Source of the DNA: Polaribacter aestuariivivens
Lineage (GTDB): Bacteria; Bacteroidota; Bacteroidia; Flavobacteriales; Flavobacteriaceae
NCBI RefSeq assembly: GCF_005885675.1
Contig: NZ_VANR01000001.1
Location: 651,551 to 715,550 of the forward strand
Reading direction: 5' to 3'
Length of the DNA: 64,000 nucleotides
Notes under the pieces: generated by a model
Database searches by the model: none
Told to the model about the DNA's origin: nothing
What the model saw: only the letters and a program-made list of their open reading frames with translations
Part shown: positions 50,459 to 60,019 of the stretch, one piece after another
Numbering within the stretch: the stretch's first letter is position 1
How the letters are laid out: each line of letters begins with the position of its first letter
Program-made: the position numbers and the translations under genes

Positions 50459-51076
50459 TTAAGCTTTAATACTTTTTTCTTCTTTAGGGAAAGCTTGCTT
50501 ATTAAAAATAAAAAGTAACACAACACCTATGGTAATATAAGCATCTGCAGGATTGAAAATATACTGAAAAAACGTAAAATGGTCTCCTCCTTTAAAAGGA
50601 ATCCATTCTGGTAAAACTCCTTGCCAAATAGGAAAGTAAAACATATCTACTACTTTACCATGAAATAAAGTTCCATAAGGTTCTGCTGCAAATAAGGTTG
50701 CTACTTTATGGTAAGAATCGTCGAAAATTACTCCGTAAAAAACAGAATCAATTATATTGCCAATAGCACCTGCTAAAATTAGTGCGATTGCCACAACTAC
50801 TGCATTATTAACAACTCGTTTTATAGTACCTTTTAACCAATATATAATGGCACCTACAGCTACAATTCTAAATAAAGTTAAAAAAAGTTTACCAGCTTTA
50901 CCACCAAACTCAATACCCATTGCCATTCCATTATTTTCGGTAAAATGGATTCTAAACCATTCGAAAACAACAACTTCTTCATTTAATGCAAAATGTGTTT
51001 TTACATAAATTTTTATAACCTGATCTAAGATTATAGCGATTAAAACCGTAAGTATTGCCAGTGTCTTTTTTGACAT
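50459..51076 (-). CDS. lspA: Lipoprotein signal peptidase
   Basis: 205 residues. LspA cleaves prolipoprotein signals at the inner membrane; the many lipoproteins in this window are its substrates. Four membrane spans are visible, with HFTENNGMAMG near residue 45 and the two catalytic Asp expected in GAIGNIIDSVFYG and FNPADAYITIGVVLL. The longer-than-enterobacterial length is usual in Bacteroidota. The ATG at 51076 (MSKKTLAIL) is preferred to the one at 51109, which lies at the stop of the upstream gene. Confidence 0.94.
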   Translation of the reverse strand: MSKKTLAILTVLIAIILDQVIKIYVKTHFALNEEVVVFEWFRIHFTENNGMAMGIEFGGKAGKLFLTLFRIVAVGAIIYWLKGTIKRVVNNAVVVAIALILAGAIGNIIDSVFYGVIFDDSYHKVATLFAAEPYGTLFHGKVVDMFYFPIWQGVLPEWIPFKGGDHFTFFQYIFNPADAYITIGVVLLFIFNKQAFPKEEKSIKA

Positions 51077-51111
51077 TTTTAATTGAATTTGTGCTTGCAA
51101 AAATAACAATA

Positions 51112-51765
51112 TTATTGTGTTATTTTAGTAGTTAACACAATATTCGCTTTTTTTGAGTTTACGTTAAAATTTATCAAGTTTTTTGCCCCTCGCTTTTTAT
51201 ATTTTTCGAAGTAATTTTTATCGTTTATTGTAAGGTTTCCTGTATCAGAAACAAGGTTGATATTGGTGTTTTTTAAATTGGCAGAAACTGTACCAGAATA
51301 CAATTTTATATTTGTATTTGCTTGAACTGTATTTAGCTTTAGAACGCCGTTTTCTATAAAAATATCTAATTCTGAAGCTAAACTTTTAGATTCTATATAA
51401 ATATCTTCACCAAAAACAACTACTTTTTTATGGTTTGGAATTTTAATTATTGCACGAGCTCTTTGCAATCTTTTTGTTATAAATTTTCTGAAAATTATTT
51501 CTTTTTCTAATACCTCTGGAATATTAAATTTTATTTGAAGTGTATTAAACTTCTCTTTGTGAACAATGTGTTGTTTGTTAGAATTTTCTGCAACTAAATA
51601 AACTTCTACGAAATCAGAATTAGAGTTTTCTATCACAAAATCATCTAAACCTGTTGTATAAATTTCTATTCTATTAGAAGTAGCTTGAAACTTTTCAATT
51701 ACTTCTTTTTGAGCGCATAAAATTGATGAAATTGATAAAAACAAAAGTAAAAAATTACTTTTCAT
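51112..51765 (-). CDS. Exported DUF4097-like beta protein
   Basis: 217 residues with a signal peptide (MKSNFLLLFLSISSILCAQ) and a repetitive beta-rich body. The C-terminal half has short repeats (LKLNTVQANTNIKLYSGTVS, then NINLVSDTGNLTINDKNY) that resemble the single-stranded beta-helix of DUF4097/DUF2807 adhesin-like proteins. It is likely periplasmic. It lies 15 bases downstream of the giant T9SS gene and 35 bases before lspA. The function is unknown and the family call is tentative. Confidence 0.6.
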   Translation of the reverse strand: MKSNFLLLFLSISSILCAQKEVIEKFQATSNRIEIYTTGLDDFVIENSNSDFVEVYLVAENSNKQHIVHKEKFNTLQIKFNIPEVLEKEIIFRKFITKRLQRARAIIKIPNHKKVVVFGEDIYIESKSLASELDIFIENGVLKLNTVQANTNIKLYSGTVSANLKNTNINLVSDTGNLTINDKNYFEKYKKRGAKNLINFNVNSKKANIVLTTKITQ

Positions 51766-51780
51766 AAGAAATACGTCTTG

Positions 51781-54700
51781 TTAGTTGACAATTATTTTTT
51801 TCTTTATTGTTTCATTTTCTGTTTCTATTTGAACAATATAAACCGTTTTTGGCAAATTACTAACAGAAATAGTATTTTGCGAAACTAAACTTTCTTCAAA
51901 CAATAATTTACCAATTAAATTGTAAATTTTTATTGTTTTTTTTCCTGAAGGAAGTTCTGAAAAATGAATTTTATCATCAGCATAATACAATTTAAAGCTT
52001 GATAAAGTATTATTTTCCACACCTAAAACTTCAGTAGTAGTATGTAAATAAAACCTACCTAAACCGTTAATTGGTTTGTCACTTGTAAATTTATATGTTG
52101 TTTTTGCATCATTCATCAATGTAAAAACACCTAATTTTTTATCTTCTAAATATATATTTTTTCCTTTTTCTATATTTTTTGATGAAATATAAATAGCGTA
52201 CTCTTTATTAGCTTCTGCAATAATTCCAATAGGTATTATTGTGGAGTATTCTTCAGGAATTGATTGTATTGCCAAATTCAATTCTTTTTCATTCGAAACT
52301 AACGAAGTATAAACTTCAAAGTTACTAGATAGTCCTGAGTAAATAGTACTATCGTAACCATTATCAAACCCTTTAGTAGCCTGTTTTAAATAATAAATAG
52401 TGCTATGCTTTTTATTTGTTTTACTACTTAAAAAAATATTTATTGTTGGTTTTAATGGTTGCTTTTGAAAAGCTGTTGTGTTTTGATGCTGTTGCATTTC
52501 TTTCGTGAAAGAAATTAAATTGCTGCCTGTTTTAGATTTTAAAAAAAATGCTTGACCTGGAGCTATAAATCGTGAATTTGATATATGATTATAAGGTACG
52601 TAAGAATTTCCATTCCAAAACCAAGCAGTCAATTCTTCTAAAGCAGCAACATTTGTATCTAAAAAATTATGAGTGGCATCTGCATTAGCATTTAATGGTA
52701 TATATGAAGCGTAAACATTACCAACTAAATTAAAGGAATTAGCTGTTCCGTTAGAAATTACTTTTGTAGTATCGTTTGTGAGTAGGTTTCCTTCGAAAGC
52801 CAAGTTTCCTGAAGTTGTTCTTAGTGTGGAATATCCTTCAGCTTTGTTAAAAGTGGCTGATTCACCTGCCAACATATAATACCAACTACCTGAATTATTA
52901 TTATATTTTGCAATTCCTCTTTGGTTTGTGTTTTCGCTACCTGATGCAATTGAATTTGCTAAAATCCAATCATTATCATACACTTGATTAATTACTGGAG
53001 AACTTATCAAATGCCAGTTTGTGCCCACAAATCTGTTGTAAACAATATTTCCTGATGAATTTCCCTCTACAATTAAACTACCAGAATTTGCTAAAGTGGA
53101 GTTGATTGTAAGTGTACCATTATTGGTTAAATTTTCTGATAGGCTTAATGAACTTGCAGCGTTTATTGTTAAAGATGCATCTTTTTCAATAGAAAGGTTT
53201 GCTACTGTAATTGCTGCATTTATTGCTGGTTTAAAGGTGGTATTTGGTATTTTAACGTCCATAGAAGCTGTTGGTACACCATGAGACCAATTGCCTAACT
53301 TTACCCAGTCTGAGTCATTTTCTGCACCTGTCCAAGTTGTTAAAACGTTTCCTGTAAACTTTCCTGTAAAGAGACCTCTACCAAAAGTTGATGCTAAAAC
53401 TGTATTGTCTGAAGTTCTTAAACTAAAAGAAGTTACAGTTGCATCAGACATTCCGTTATAAGATTGTTCCCAATTTGGCGAAGCATCTCTAAAATTGTTT
53501 GTATTCCAAACGCCTAATTCTGAACCTATAATTACTTCATCATTATTTAATGGATTCATTAAAATACATCTTACATTTATGTCGGGAAAATTACCTTCTT
53601 TAGTGCTCCAGTTGATACCTCCATCTGTAGTAAACCAAATACTTTCTACCCCAAAATTGTAAAAAGTAACCATAATTTCATCTTCAGTAGCACCAAATTC
53701 AATAGAGGAAATATTTCCTAAAAAAGAACTTGATGAAATATCTGTAAATGTTGGTGTGGCTGTATTTGCATTGTCTATTTTAATTACTTTACCAGCTCTT
53801 GTTCCTACAAAAACTTTTGAGGAAGTTGTTGTATAAGGTGATACTTTTATGGCTGAAATATTACTTATAAGAGGATTTGTTATATTAAATCTTACAGGTG
53901 AATTAGTAGTAATATCTGTAAAACGAGCTAAATGAGTATTCCCATTTGAGTATAAAATATCTAAATTTTCATCTAAAGCTCTTGCATTGAAAAAATTTCC
54001 TGTATTACTGTCTGATGCTATTGTAACTACTGTGCCTGTATAAGGCAAATCGTAACGATAAATATTGTTGTATAATTTAGATACAATCATATAAACTCCA
54101 TCTTTATCGATAAAACAATGACCTCCATCACCTGTTAAAGGTATTGTTGCAGAATTAATACTACTTGTTGCTTCGTTAAAAAATAAAACTCCATTATCTT
54201 GTGTTCCTCCAACAATATATTCTGGACTTGTAGTTTGACTAATGGCAGCGTTATAGAACTGCGTTGTATTGTAGTCTTTTGTTCTTTCTTCTATTGCTGT
54301 TGAGCTATTTGTGGCTGCTGATAGTGAAGATGCATAAAAAACACCTCCGTCATTTCCTATGACTGCTATATTAGAATTTGTAGGATGAAATGCCCAACTA
54401 TGCTGATCTGGATGAACGTACGAAACCGTTATTGCAGGTAAAGTACCAGATATTGTATTTTTTGATAATTGCTCCCAAGAAGTTCCACTGTTTGCTGTTC
54501 TGAATAAATTTATACCTCCAACATAAACAATTGCATCGTTATTAGGATCTACTTCTATAACTAAATCATAAAAAGCTTGTCCTCTTGTAAAATCGTCTGC
54601 TGATATATTTGAAGTAGCATCATTTGGAAGTGAAATTGGTGTTGGAGTTGTAGCAAAATCATCTGTAGTTTTTAAAATAGATAAAAAAGGTGAAATTTCA

Positions 54701-55836
54701 TTATTAGAACCATCAACCGTATAAACTTCGCCTAAAACGTAAACACTATTTGCATTTGATTTTGAAACTGCTATTTCTGTTCTTCTTCCATTTGGAATTG
54801 TATGTTTTAATATAAATGAAGCTCCATCTGTACTACTGTAAATTTGTCCTCCTCCATCTCCAAAAACATTTCTAGTTGTAGACATCCAAAGTGTATTGTT
54901 AACATCTAATTCAAAATCATTAGGTGCAACACTATTTCCATTTACATCTAACGTTATTTTTGTCCAATTTGCTCCTTCATCAGTAGATTTATAAATACCA
55001 TAACTATCTTTTCCAACATTTGTATTTATTGGATTTGAACTGTAAAAACTTGCACCAATGGCAGCAAAAACTTCAGAATCATTTGTTGTGGCTGTATTAC
55101 CATCTTTATCTCTAACAATAATATCTGTCATAAAGTAAGTTCCTGGTACTTCTATAGATCCAGATACAGTAGTTGTTCCTCTTATGTTATAAATATTATT
55201 CCAAGTTGCACCACCATCTGAAGACTTCCAGATTCCATTCCCTAAAGCATGTTGAGGCTGATATAATTCGCCTGTACCCAAATACATTATTTGAGAATTA
55301 TTAGGGTCTACAGCCATACAAGTAACCGAAAGATTTTCTTCTATACCTACATTTGTCCAAGATGAATTTACATCTGTTATATCATCATTTACCCATAACC
55401 CTCCAGAAACTCCACCTGCGAAAACCCTTTTGTGTGTAGGATCATTTGGATCAAACATAACTACTCTTGTTCTTCCACCAACATTATTTGGACCTCTTTC
55501 TGTCCATTGATTATCTATAGCGTCTCCAGGAGATCTTCTTTGTAGCTTTCTTTGTTTTTTTAAATCTTGTTGTACTTTGTATATATTCTCTGGATGAGTT
55601 CTTCCTGTATGAGGATTTATTTGCAGTAAATACAACTGCTCTAAATATTTGTTGGGTGGTATTCCAAAATCTAATCTTTCTTGTTTAGAAAGTTTTAAAT
55701 TATTTTGTAGTGGGTGGTTTTTTACAAATTTTTGATGTTTTGCTTTAATTGATGCATTGGTTTCTTTTTCATATTGATTTTTAAAAATTAATATGCCAAT
55801 AAAAATGATGACAATAAATACAAAACTCTTTTTCAT
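51781..55836 (-). CDS. Giant T9SS type A-sorted protein with BNR/sortilin-like propeller
   Basis: 1351 residues. A hydrophobic N-terminal segment (about 4-20) is followed by a charged region with a propeptide look, then repeated BNR/Asp-box motifs (GIWKSSDGGATWNN, GIYKSTDEGANWTK, TANSGTSWEQ, WFTTDGGINWSTK; about 110-830) forming a sialidase/VPS10-type propeller. The C-terminal 600 residues match those of the 798-residue protein (GLGRFYLHTTTEVLG block near the end) and finish with a type A sorting signal (IYNLIGKLLFEESL ... LPKTVYIVQIETE). It is probably a secreted adhesin or hydrolase. It interrupts what is often an ileS-dksA-lspA run in flavobacteria. Confidence 0.88.
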   Translation of the reverse strand: MKKSFVFIVIIFIGILIFKNQYEKETNASIKAKHQKFVKNHPLQNNLKLSKQERLDFGIPPNKYLEQLYLLQINPHTGRTHPENIYKVQQDLKKQRKLQRRSPGDAIDNQWTERGPNNVGGRTRVVMFDPNDPTHKRVFAGGVSGGLWVNDDITDVNSSWTNVGIEENLSVTCMAVDPNNSQIMYLGTGELYQPQHALGNGIWKSSDGGATWNNIYNIRGTTTVSGSIEVPGTYFMTDIIVRDKDGNTATTNDSEVFAAIGASFYSSNPINTNVGKDSYGIYKSTDEGANWTKITLDVNGNSVAPNDFELDVNNTLWMSTTRNVFGDGGGQIYSSTDGASFILKHTIPNGRRTEIAVSKSNANSVYVLGEVYTVDGSNNEISPFLSILKTTDDFATTPTPISLPNDATSNISADDFTRGQAFYDLVIEVDPNNDAIVYVGGINLFRTANSGTSWEQLSKNTISGTLPAITVSYVHPDQHSWAFHPTNSNIAVIGNDGGVFYASSLSAATNSSTAIEERTKDYNTTQFYNAAISQTTSPEYIVGGTQDNGVLFFNEATSSINSATIPLTGDGGHCFIDKDGVYMIVSKLYNNIYRYDLPYTGTVVTIASDSNTGNFFNARALDENLDILYSNGNTHLARFTDITTNSPVRFNITNPLISNISAIKVSPYTTTSSKVFVGTRAGKVIKIDNANTATPTFTDISSSSFLGNISSIEFGATEDEIMVTFYNFGVESIWFTTDGGINWSTKEGNFPDINVRCILMNPLNNDEVIIGSELGVWNTNNFRDASPNWEQSYNGMSDATVTSFSLRTSDNTVLASTFGRGLFTGKFTGNVLTTWTGAENDSDWVKLGNWSHGVPTASMDVKIPNTTFKPAINAAITVANLSIEKDASLTINAASSLSLSENLTNNGTLTINSTLANSGSLIVEGNSSGNIVYNRFVGTNWHLISSPVINQVYDNDWILANSIASGSENTNQRGIAKYNNNSGSWYYMLAGESATFNKAEGYSTLRTTSGNLAFEGNLLTNDTTKVISNGTANSFNLVGNVYASYIPLNANADATHNFLDTNVAALEELTAWFWNGNSYVPYNHISNSRFIAPGQAFFLKSKTGSNLISFTKEMQQHQNTTAFQKQPLKPTINIFLSSKTNKKHSTIYYLKQATKGFDNGYDSTIYSGLSSNFEVYTSLVSNEKELNLAIQSIPEEYSTIIPIGIIAEANKEYAIYISSKNIEKGKNIYLEDKKLGVFTLMNDAKTTYKFTSDKPINGLGRFYLHTTTEVLGVENNTLSSFKLYYADDKIHFSELPSGKKTIKIYNLIGKLLFEESLVSQNTISVSNLPKTVYIVQIETENETIKKKIIVN

Positions 55837-55877
55837 AATATCAAAAATAAGATAATTATCTCATTTCTAATTAAATG

Positions 55878-55925
55878 AAAAATCTTTTAATACTAGAATA
55901 AGATTTCTAATATTAAAAGATTTTT
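55878..55925 (-). terminator. Terminator of the ileS-dksA unit
   Basis: A perfect 15-bp stem AAAAATCTTTTAATA / TATTAAAAGATTTTT with an 18-base loop, in the gap between the DksA-like gene and the giant T9SS gene. Confidence 0.7.
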
Positions 55926-55945
55926 AAAAAGATATAATTATGTAA

Positions 55946-56323
55946 TTATTGCTTACGCTTTGCTTCAATACTTAACGTTGCGTGAGGTACTAATTTTAAA
56001 CGTTCTTTTTGAATTAATTTTCCAGTAGCTCTACAAATACCATAGGTTCCGTTTTCTATACGTAACAAAGCATTTTTAAGATCTCTTATGAATTTTTCTT
56101 GTCTGATAGCCAATTGTACATTAGCTTCTTTACTCATTACTTCAGAACCTTCATCAAAAGATTTAAAGTTAGACAAAGTATCATCTGTACCATTATTTGC
56201 ATCATTTTTATAAGATGCTTCTAGCAATGCTAAATCTTCTTTTGCTCTTGCTATTTTTTTATTGATAATTTCTTTAAACTCTTGTAAATCTTCATCCGAA
56301 TATTTTAATTTAACATCTGGCAT
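55946..56323 (-). CDS. TraR/DksA-family protein with degenerate zinc finger
   Basis: 125 residues. The N-terminal coiled coil (about 8-75) and the globular part with LRIENGTYGICRATGKLIQKERLKLVPHATLSIE follow the DksA/TraR pattern, but only one Cys (GIC) of the four-Cys zinc finger remains, the partner positions reading A and being absent downstream. It would bind the RNA polymerase secondary channel if it acts as DksA does. The loss of zinc ligands is common in Bacteroidota homologues. It lies 4 bases downstream of ileS and is clearly co-transcribed. Confidence 0.88.
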   Translation of the reverse strand: MPDVKLKYSDEDLQEFKEIINKKIARAKEDLALLEASYKNDANNGTDDTLSNFKSFDEGSEVMSKEANVQLAIRQEKFIRDLKNALLRIENGTYGICRATGKLIQKERLKLVPHATLSIEAKRKQ

Positions 56324-56327
56324 AATC

Positions 56328-59300
56328 TTACATTTTTTCTATTAATATTCTACTTTTTATGGTATCGAATTCAATTTCTGTACCGTTATTTAATTCGTTT
56401 ACAAAAACCAAATCTTCGGTTAATGTTTCACTCATGATGTACTGTTTATTATCGTTTATAGACTGTTGTAGGTTTTCGAAATTTAATACCGTTAATTTAA
56501 TTTTATCAGTAACTTCTAAACCAGTGTCTTTACGTGCATTTTGAATTCTGTTTACCAATTCTCTAGCTACACCTTCTTTATGCAACTCGTCTGTAATGGT
56601 AACATCTAAAGCAACTGTTAAACCGCCTTCATTTGCAACAAGCCAACCTTCTATATCTTTTGATGATATTTCTACATCTGCGAGTTCCAAAGTAATATTT
56701 TTTCCATTAACTTGTATAGAAATGTTTTTATCTTTCTCTATTTTGTTAATATCTTCTTGTGTAAATTTTTGAACTTCTGCCGCAACAAATCTCATTTCTT
56801 TACCAAATTTTGGTCCTAAAGCTTTAAAATTAGGTTTAATTTGTTTGATTAAAATATCTGATGCATCTTCTAAAATTTGAACTTCTTTAATATTTACTTC
56901 GTGCTTAATTAAATCGGCAACTGCTAAAATTTCTTCCTTTTGCTGATTACTATCAACAGGAATCATAATTTTTTGTAACGGTTGACGCACTTTTATTTTT
57001 TCTTTTGCTCTTAATGATAACACTAAAGAAGAAATGGTTTGTGCATTTTCCATTTTACGCTCTAAATATTTGTTTACGAAGCTTTTATCAAATTTTGGAA
57101 AATCTGATAAATGGATACTTTCTGAAGTTTCTTTACCTGTTACAGAATTTAAGTCTTGGTACAATTTATCCATAAAAAATGGAGCAATTGGAGCACTTAA
57201 TTTTGCAATAGTAACCATACATGTGTATAAAGTTTGATATGCAGAAATTTTATCTGTTTGATAATCGCCTTTCCAAAAACGTCTTCTACTTAAACGAACA
57301 TACCAATTACTTAAATAATCTTGCGTAAAGTCGCTTATTGCTCTTGCAGCTCTTGTTGGCTCATATTCAGCATAAAATTTATCAACTTTAGCTATTAAAG
57401 TATGTAATTCTGATAAGATCCACCTGTCTAGTTCAGGTCTTTTTTCTAAAGCAATATCTTCTTCGCTGTAAGAAAAACCATCAATATTTGTATATAATGA
57501 GAAGAAAGAATATGTATTGTAAAGTGTTCCAAAAAACTTACGTTTTACCTCTTCAATTCCTTCTAAATCGAATTTTAAATTATCCCAAGGATTTGCATTT
57601 GAAATCATGTACCAACGAGTGGCATCTGCTCCATAAGTTGACAATGTTGTAAACGGATCTGTTGCATTTCCTAAACGCTTAGACATTTTATGTCCATTTT
57701 TGTCTAGCACCAAACCATTAGAAACTACATTTTTATAAGCAACAGAATCAAATACCATGGTTGCAATTGCATGCAATGTGTAAAACCAACCTCTTGTTTG
57801 ATCTACACCTTCTGCAATAAAATCTGCTGGAAAAGATTTGTTTCCATCAATTTTATTCTTATTTTCAAACGGATAATGCCATTGTGCATAAGGCATAGAA
57901 CCAGAATCGAACCAAACATCAATTAAATCGCTTTCGCGTTTCATTGGTTTTCCTGAAGCTGAAATTAACACAATATCATCAACAATATTCTTGTGTAAAT
58001 CTATTTTTGCATAGTTTTCTTCGGAATTGTTATCCACTTCAAAATCTTCAAAAATATCTTTTGCTAAAACTCCAGCTTCCACAGCTTTCGTCATTTCTTC
58101 TTTTAATTCTTTTACAGAACCAATACAAATTTCTTCTTTACCATCTTCTGTTCTCCAAATTGGTAATGGAATTCCCCAATATCTAGATCGTGATAAATTC
58201 CAGTCGTTTGCATTCGCCAACCAGTTTCCAAAACGTCCAGTTCCTGTAGATTCTGGCTTCCAGTTGATGGTTTTGTTCAACTCATGCATTCTGTCTTTTA
58301 CATCTGTAACTTTTATAAACCAAGAATCTAATGGATAATATAAAATTGGCTTGTCTGTACGCCAACAATTTGGGTAACTGTGCTTGTATTTTTCTACTTT
58401 AAAAGCCTTATTTTCGTTCTTTAGTTTTAAACCTAAACGTTCATCAACAGATAAATATTCTTTCTGATTTTTTAAAACGTCCGTTAATTTTTCTTGTTGA
58501 ATTTTTAATTCTGTTTCAAAATCGGCTTCATTTAAATATTCTGATTTTACATATTCACCAGCAAAACCGTAAATATCATCTTTTACTTCTTTTCTGAACC
58601 TACCTTGTAAATCTACTAACGGAACTAAATTACCATTTTCGTCTTTGACCAACATTGGTGGAATTTCTGGAACTGCTTGTTTGGCAACCAAAGCATCATC
58701 TGCTCCAAATGTTGGTGCTGTGTGTACAATTCCTGTTCCATCTTCTGTAGTAACGAAATCTCCAGATATGATTCTAAAAGCATCTTGAGAATTGTCGTTT
58801 GGCAATACATAATCTAATAATTGCTCGTATTTAATACCTACTAAATCTTTACCAATAAATTCTTTAACAATGTAGAAAGGTATTTTTTTATCAGCTTTTT
58901 TAAAGCTTTCTAACGCTGTTTTATCTTCTACTTGAACAAACTTTTTGTCAAATTGTTTAGATACCAGTTTTTTAGCCAAAATAACTTTTGTTGGTTCAAA
59001 TGTGTATTGGTTAAAAGTTTCAACTAAAACGTAGTCAATTTTTGGACCAACCGTTAATGCTGTGTTACTTGGCAACGTCCAAGGTGTTGTTGTCCAAGCT
59101 ATGAAATGAACAGTTCCTTCATTTTGTAAAAAATCTGGAAGTGTATTTTCTATCGCCTTAAATTGTGCAACAACTGTAGTATCTGTAACGTCTTGATACG
59201 TTCCTGGTTGATTTAATTCGTGAGAACTTAAACCTGTACCTGCCTTTGGTGAATATGGCTGAATTGTATAGCCTTTGTAAATTAAATTTTTATTGTAAAT

Positions 59301-59795
59301 CTGTTTTAATAACCACCAAACAGATTCCATATATTTTGGTTCATAAGTAATATATGGATTGTCCATATCTACCCAATAACCCATTTTTTGGGTTAAATCG
59401 TTCCAAATATCTGTATAACGCATTACTGCTTTTCTACAAGCTGCATTGTAATCTTCTACTGAAATTTTGGTTCCAATATCTTCTTTGGTGATTCCTAATT
59501 CTTTTTCTACCCCCAATTCAATTGGTAAACCATGTGTATCCCAACCAGCTTTACGCTTTACTTGGTAACCTTTCATGGTTTTGTAACGTGGAAAAATATC
59601 TTTGATAGCACGCGCTAATACATGGTGCACTCCTGGAAGACCGTTTGCTGAAGGTGGACCTTCAAAAAACACGTAAGGTTCTGCACCTTCTCTTGTAGTG
59701 ACACTTTTTTCAAAAATGTTATTTTCTTCCCAATAATTTAGAATTTCTTCTGCTACTTTTGGTAAATCAAGACCTTTATATTCAGGAAATTTCAT
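56328..59795 (-). CDS. ileS: Isoleucyl-tRNA synthetase, eukaryote-like type
   Basis: 1155 residues of class Ia synthetase. The HIGH-type motif is seen near residue 55 (PPSANGLPGVHHVLARAIKD), followed by RKAGWDTHGLPIELGVEKEL. The large CP1 editing domain occupies about 185-420 (HFIAWTTTPWTLPSNTAL). The KMSKS motif reads NGHKMSKRLGNATDP near 700. The Thr in GWDTHGLP and the overall length mark the IleRS2 type, known for low mupirocin sensitivity; the classic bacterial form has GWDCHGLP. It precedes the DksA-like gene by four bases. Confidence 0.96.
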   Translation of the reverse strand: MKFPEYKGLDLPKVAEEILNYWEENNIFEKSVTTREGAEPYVFFEGPPSANGLPGVHHVLARAIKDIFPRYKTMKGYQVKRKAGWDTHGLPIELGVEKELGITKEDIGTKISVEDYNAACRKAVMRYTDIWNDLTQKMGYWVDMDNPYITYEPKYMESVWWLLKQIYNKNLIYKGYTIQPYSPKAGTGLSSHELNQPGTYQDVTDTTVVAQFKAIENTLPDFLQNEGTVHFIAWTTTPWTLPSNTALTVGPKIDYVLVETFNQYTFEPTKVILAKKLVSKQFDKKFVQVEDKTALESFKKADKKIPFYIVKEFIGKDLVGIKYEQLLDYVLPNDNSQDAFRIISGDFVTTEDGTGIVHTAPTFGADDALVAKQAVPEIPPMLVKDENGNLVPLVDLQGRFRKEVKDDIYGFAGEYVKSEYLNEADFETELKIQQEKLTDVLKNQKEYLSVDERLGLKLKNENKAFKVEKYKHSYPNCWRTDKPILYYPLDSWFIKVTDVKDRMHELNKTINWKPESTGTGRFGNWLANANDWNLSRSRYWGIPLPIWRTEDGKEEICIGSVKELKEEMTKAVEAGVLAKDIFEDFEVDNNSEENYAKIDLHKNIVDDIVLISASGKPMKRESDLIDVWFDSGSMPYAQWHYPFENKNKIDGNKSFPADFIAEGVDQTRGWFYTLHAIATMVFDSVAYKNVVSNGLVLDKNGHKMSKRLGNATDPFTTLSTYGADATRWYMISNANPWDNLKFDLEGIEEVKRKFFGTLYNTYSFFSLYTNIDGFSYSEEDIALEKRPELDRWILSELHTLIAKVDKFYAEYEPTRAARAISDFTQDYLSNWYVRLSRRRFWKGDYQTDKISAYQTLYTCMVTIAKLSAPIAPFFMDKLYQDLNSVTGKETSESIHLSDFPKFDKSFVNKYLERKMENAQTISSLVLSLRAKEKIKVRQPLQKIMIPVDSNQQKEEILAVADLIKHEVNIKEVQILEDASDILIKQIKPNFKALGPKFGKEMRFVAAEVQKFTQEDINKIEKDKNISIQVNGKNITLELADVEISSKDIEGWLVANEGGLTVALDVTITDELHKEGVARELVNRIQNARKDTGLEVTDKIKLTVLNFENLQQSINDNKQYIMSETLTEDLVFVNELNNGTEIEFDTIKSRILIEKM

Positions 59796-59923
59796 CTGTA
59801 TTTTTTTATTTTTTATTTATTTGTCAGATGTAAACTTGAATTTTTATGAAGATTATTTTGAATATGTAATCTATTAAAAATTAAAGTTTTCGCTTTCATT
59901 TTATCTTTTTTCTGATAAGATTG

Positions 59924-59931
59924 CAAAATTA
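59924..59931 (-). promoter_or_regulatory. Candidate -7 element for ileS-dksA
   Basis: TAATTTTG on the minus strand fits TAnnTTTG, about 130 bases before the ileS ATG. The -33 box is not convincing. Confidence 0.35.
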
Positions 59932-59967
59932 GGGATTTTATTGTAATTCTTAGTTTTATGACATAAA

Positions 59968-59997
59968 AAAAAGAGTCTTTTAATAAAGACTCTTTTT
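59968..59997 (-). terminator. Terminator of the T9SS-B / PorP / OmpA unit
   Basis: AAAAAGAGTCTTT / AAAGACTCTTTTT with a TAAT loop and flanking A/T runs, 22 bases after the OmpA-family stop. Confidence 0.85.
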
Positions 59998-60019
59998 TAT
60001 GTTTCAAGTAAATTAATTG

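Noticed and set aside
57944..58338. Plus-strand reading frames opposite ileS
   Set aside because: They mirror conserved ileS codons and show biased Leu/Gln or Ser/Phe composition typical of antisense artefacts.
59813..60007. Short minus-strand reading frame upstream of ileS
   Set aside because: It is AT-rich, runs through a clear terminator hairpin (59968-59997) and lacks recognisable protein features.
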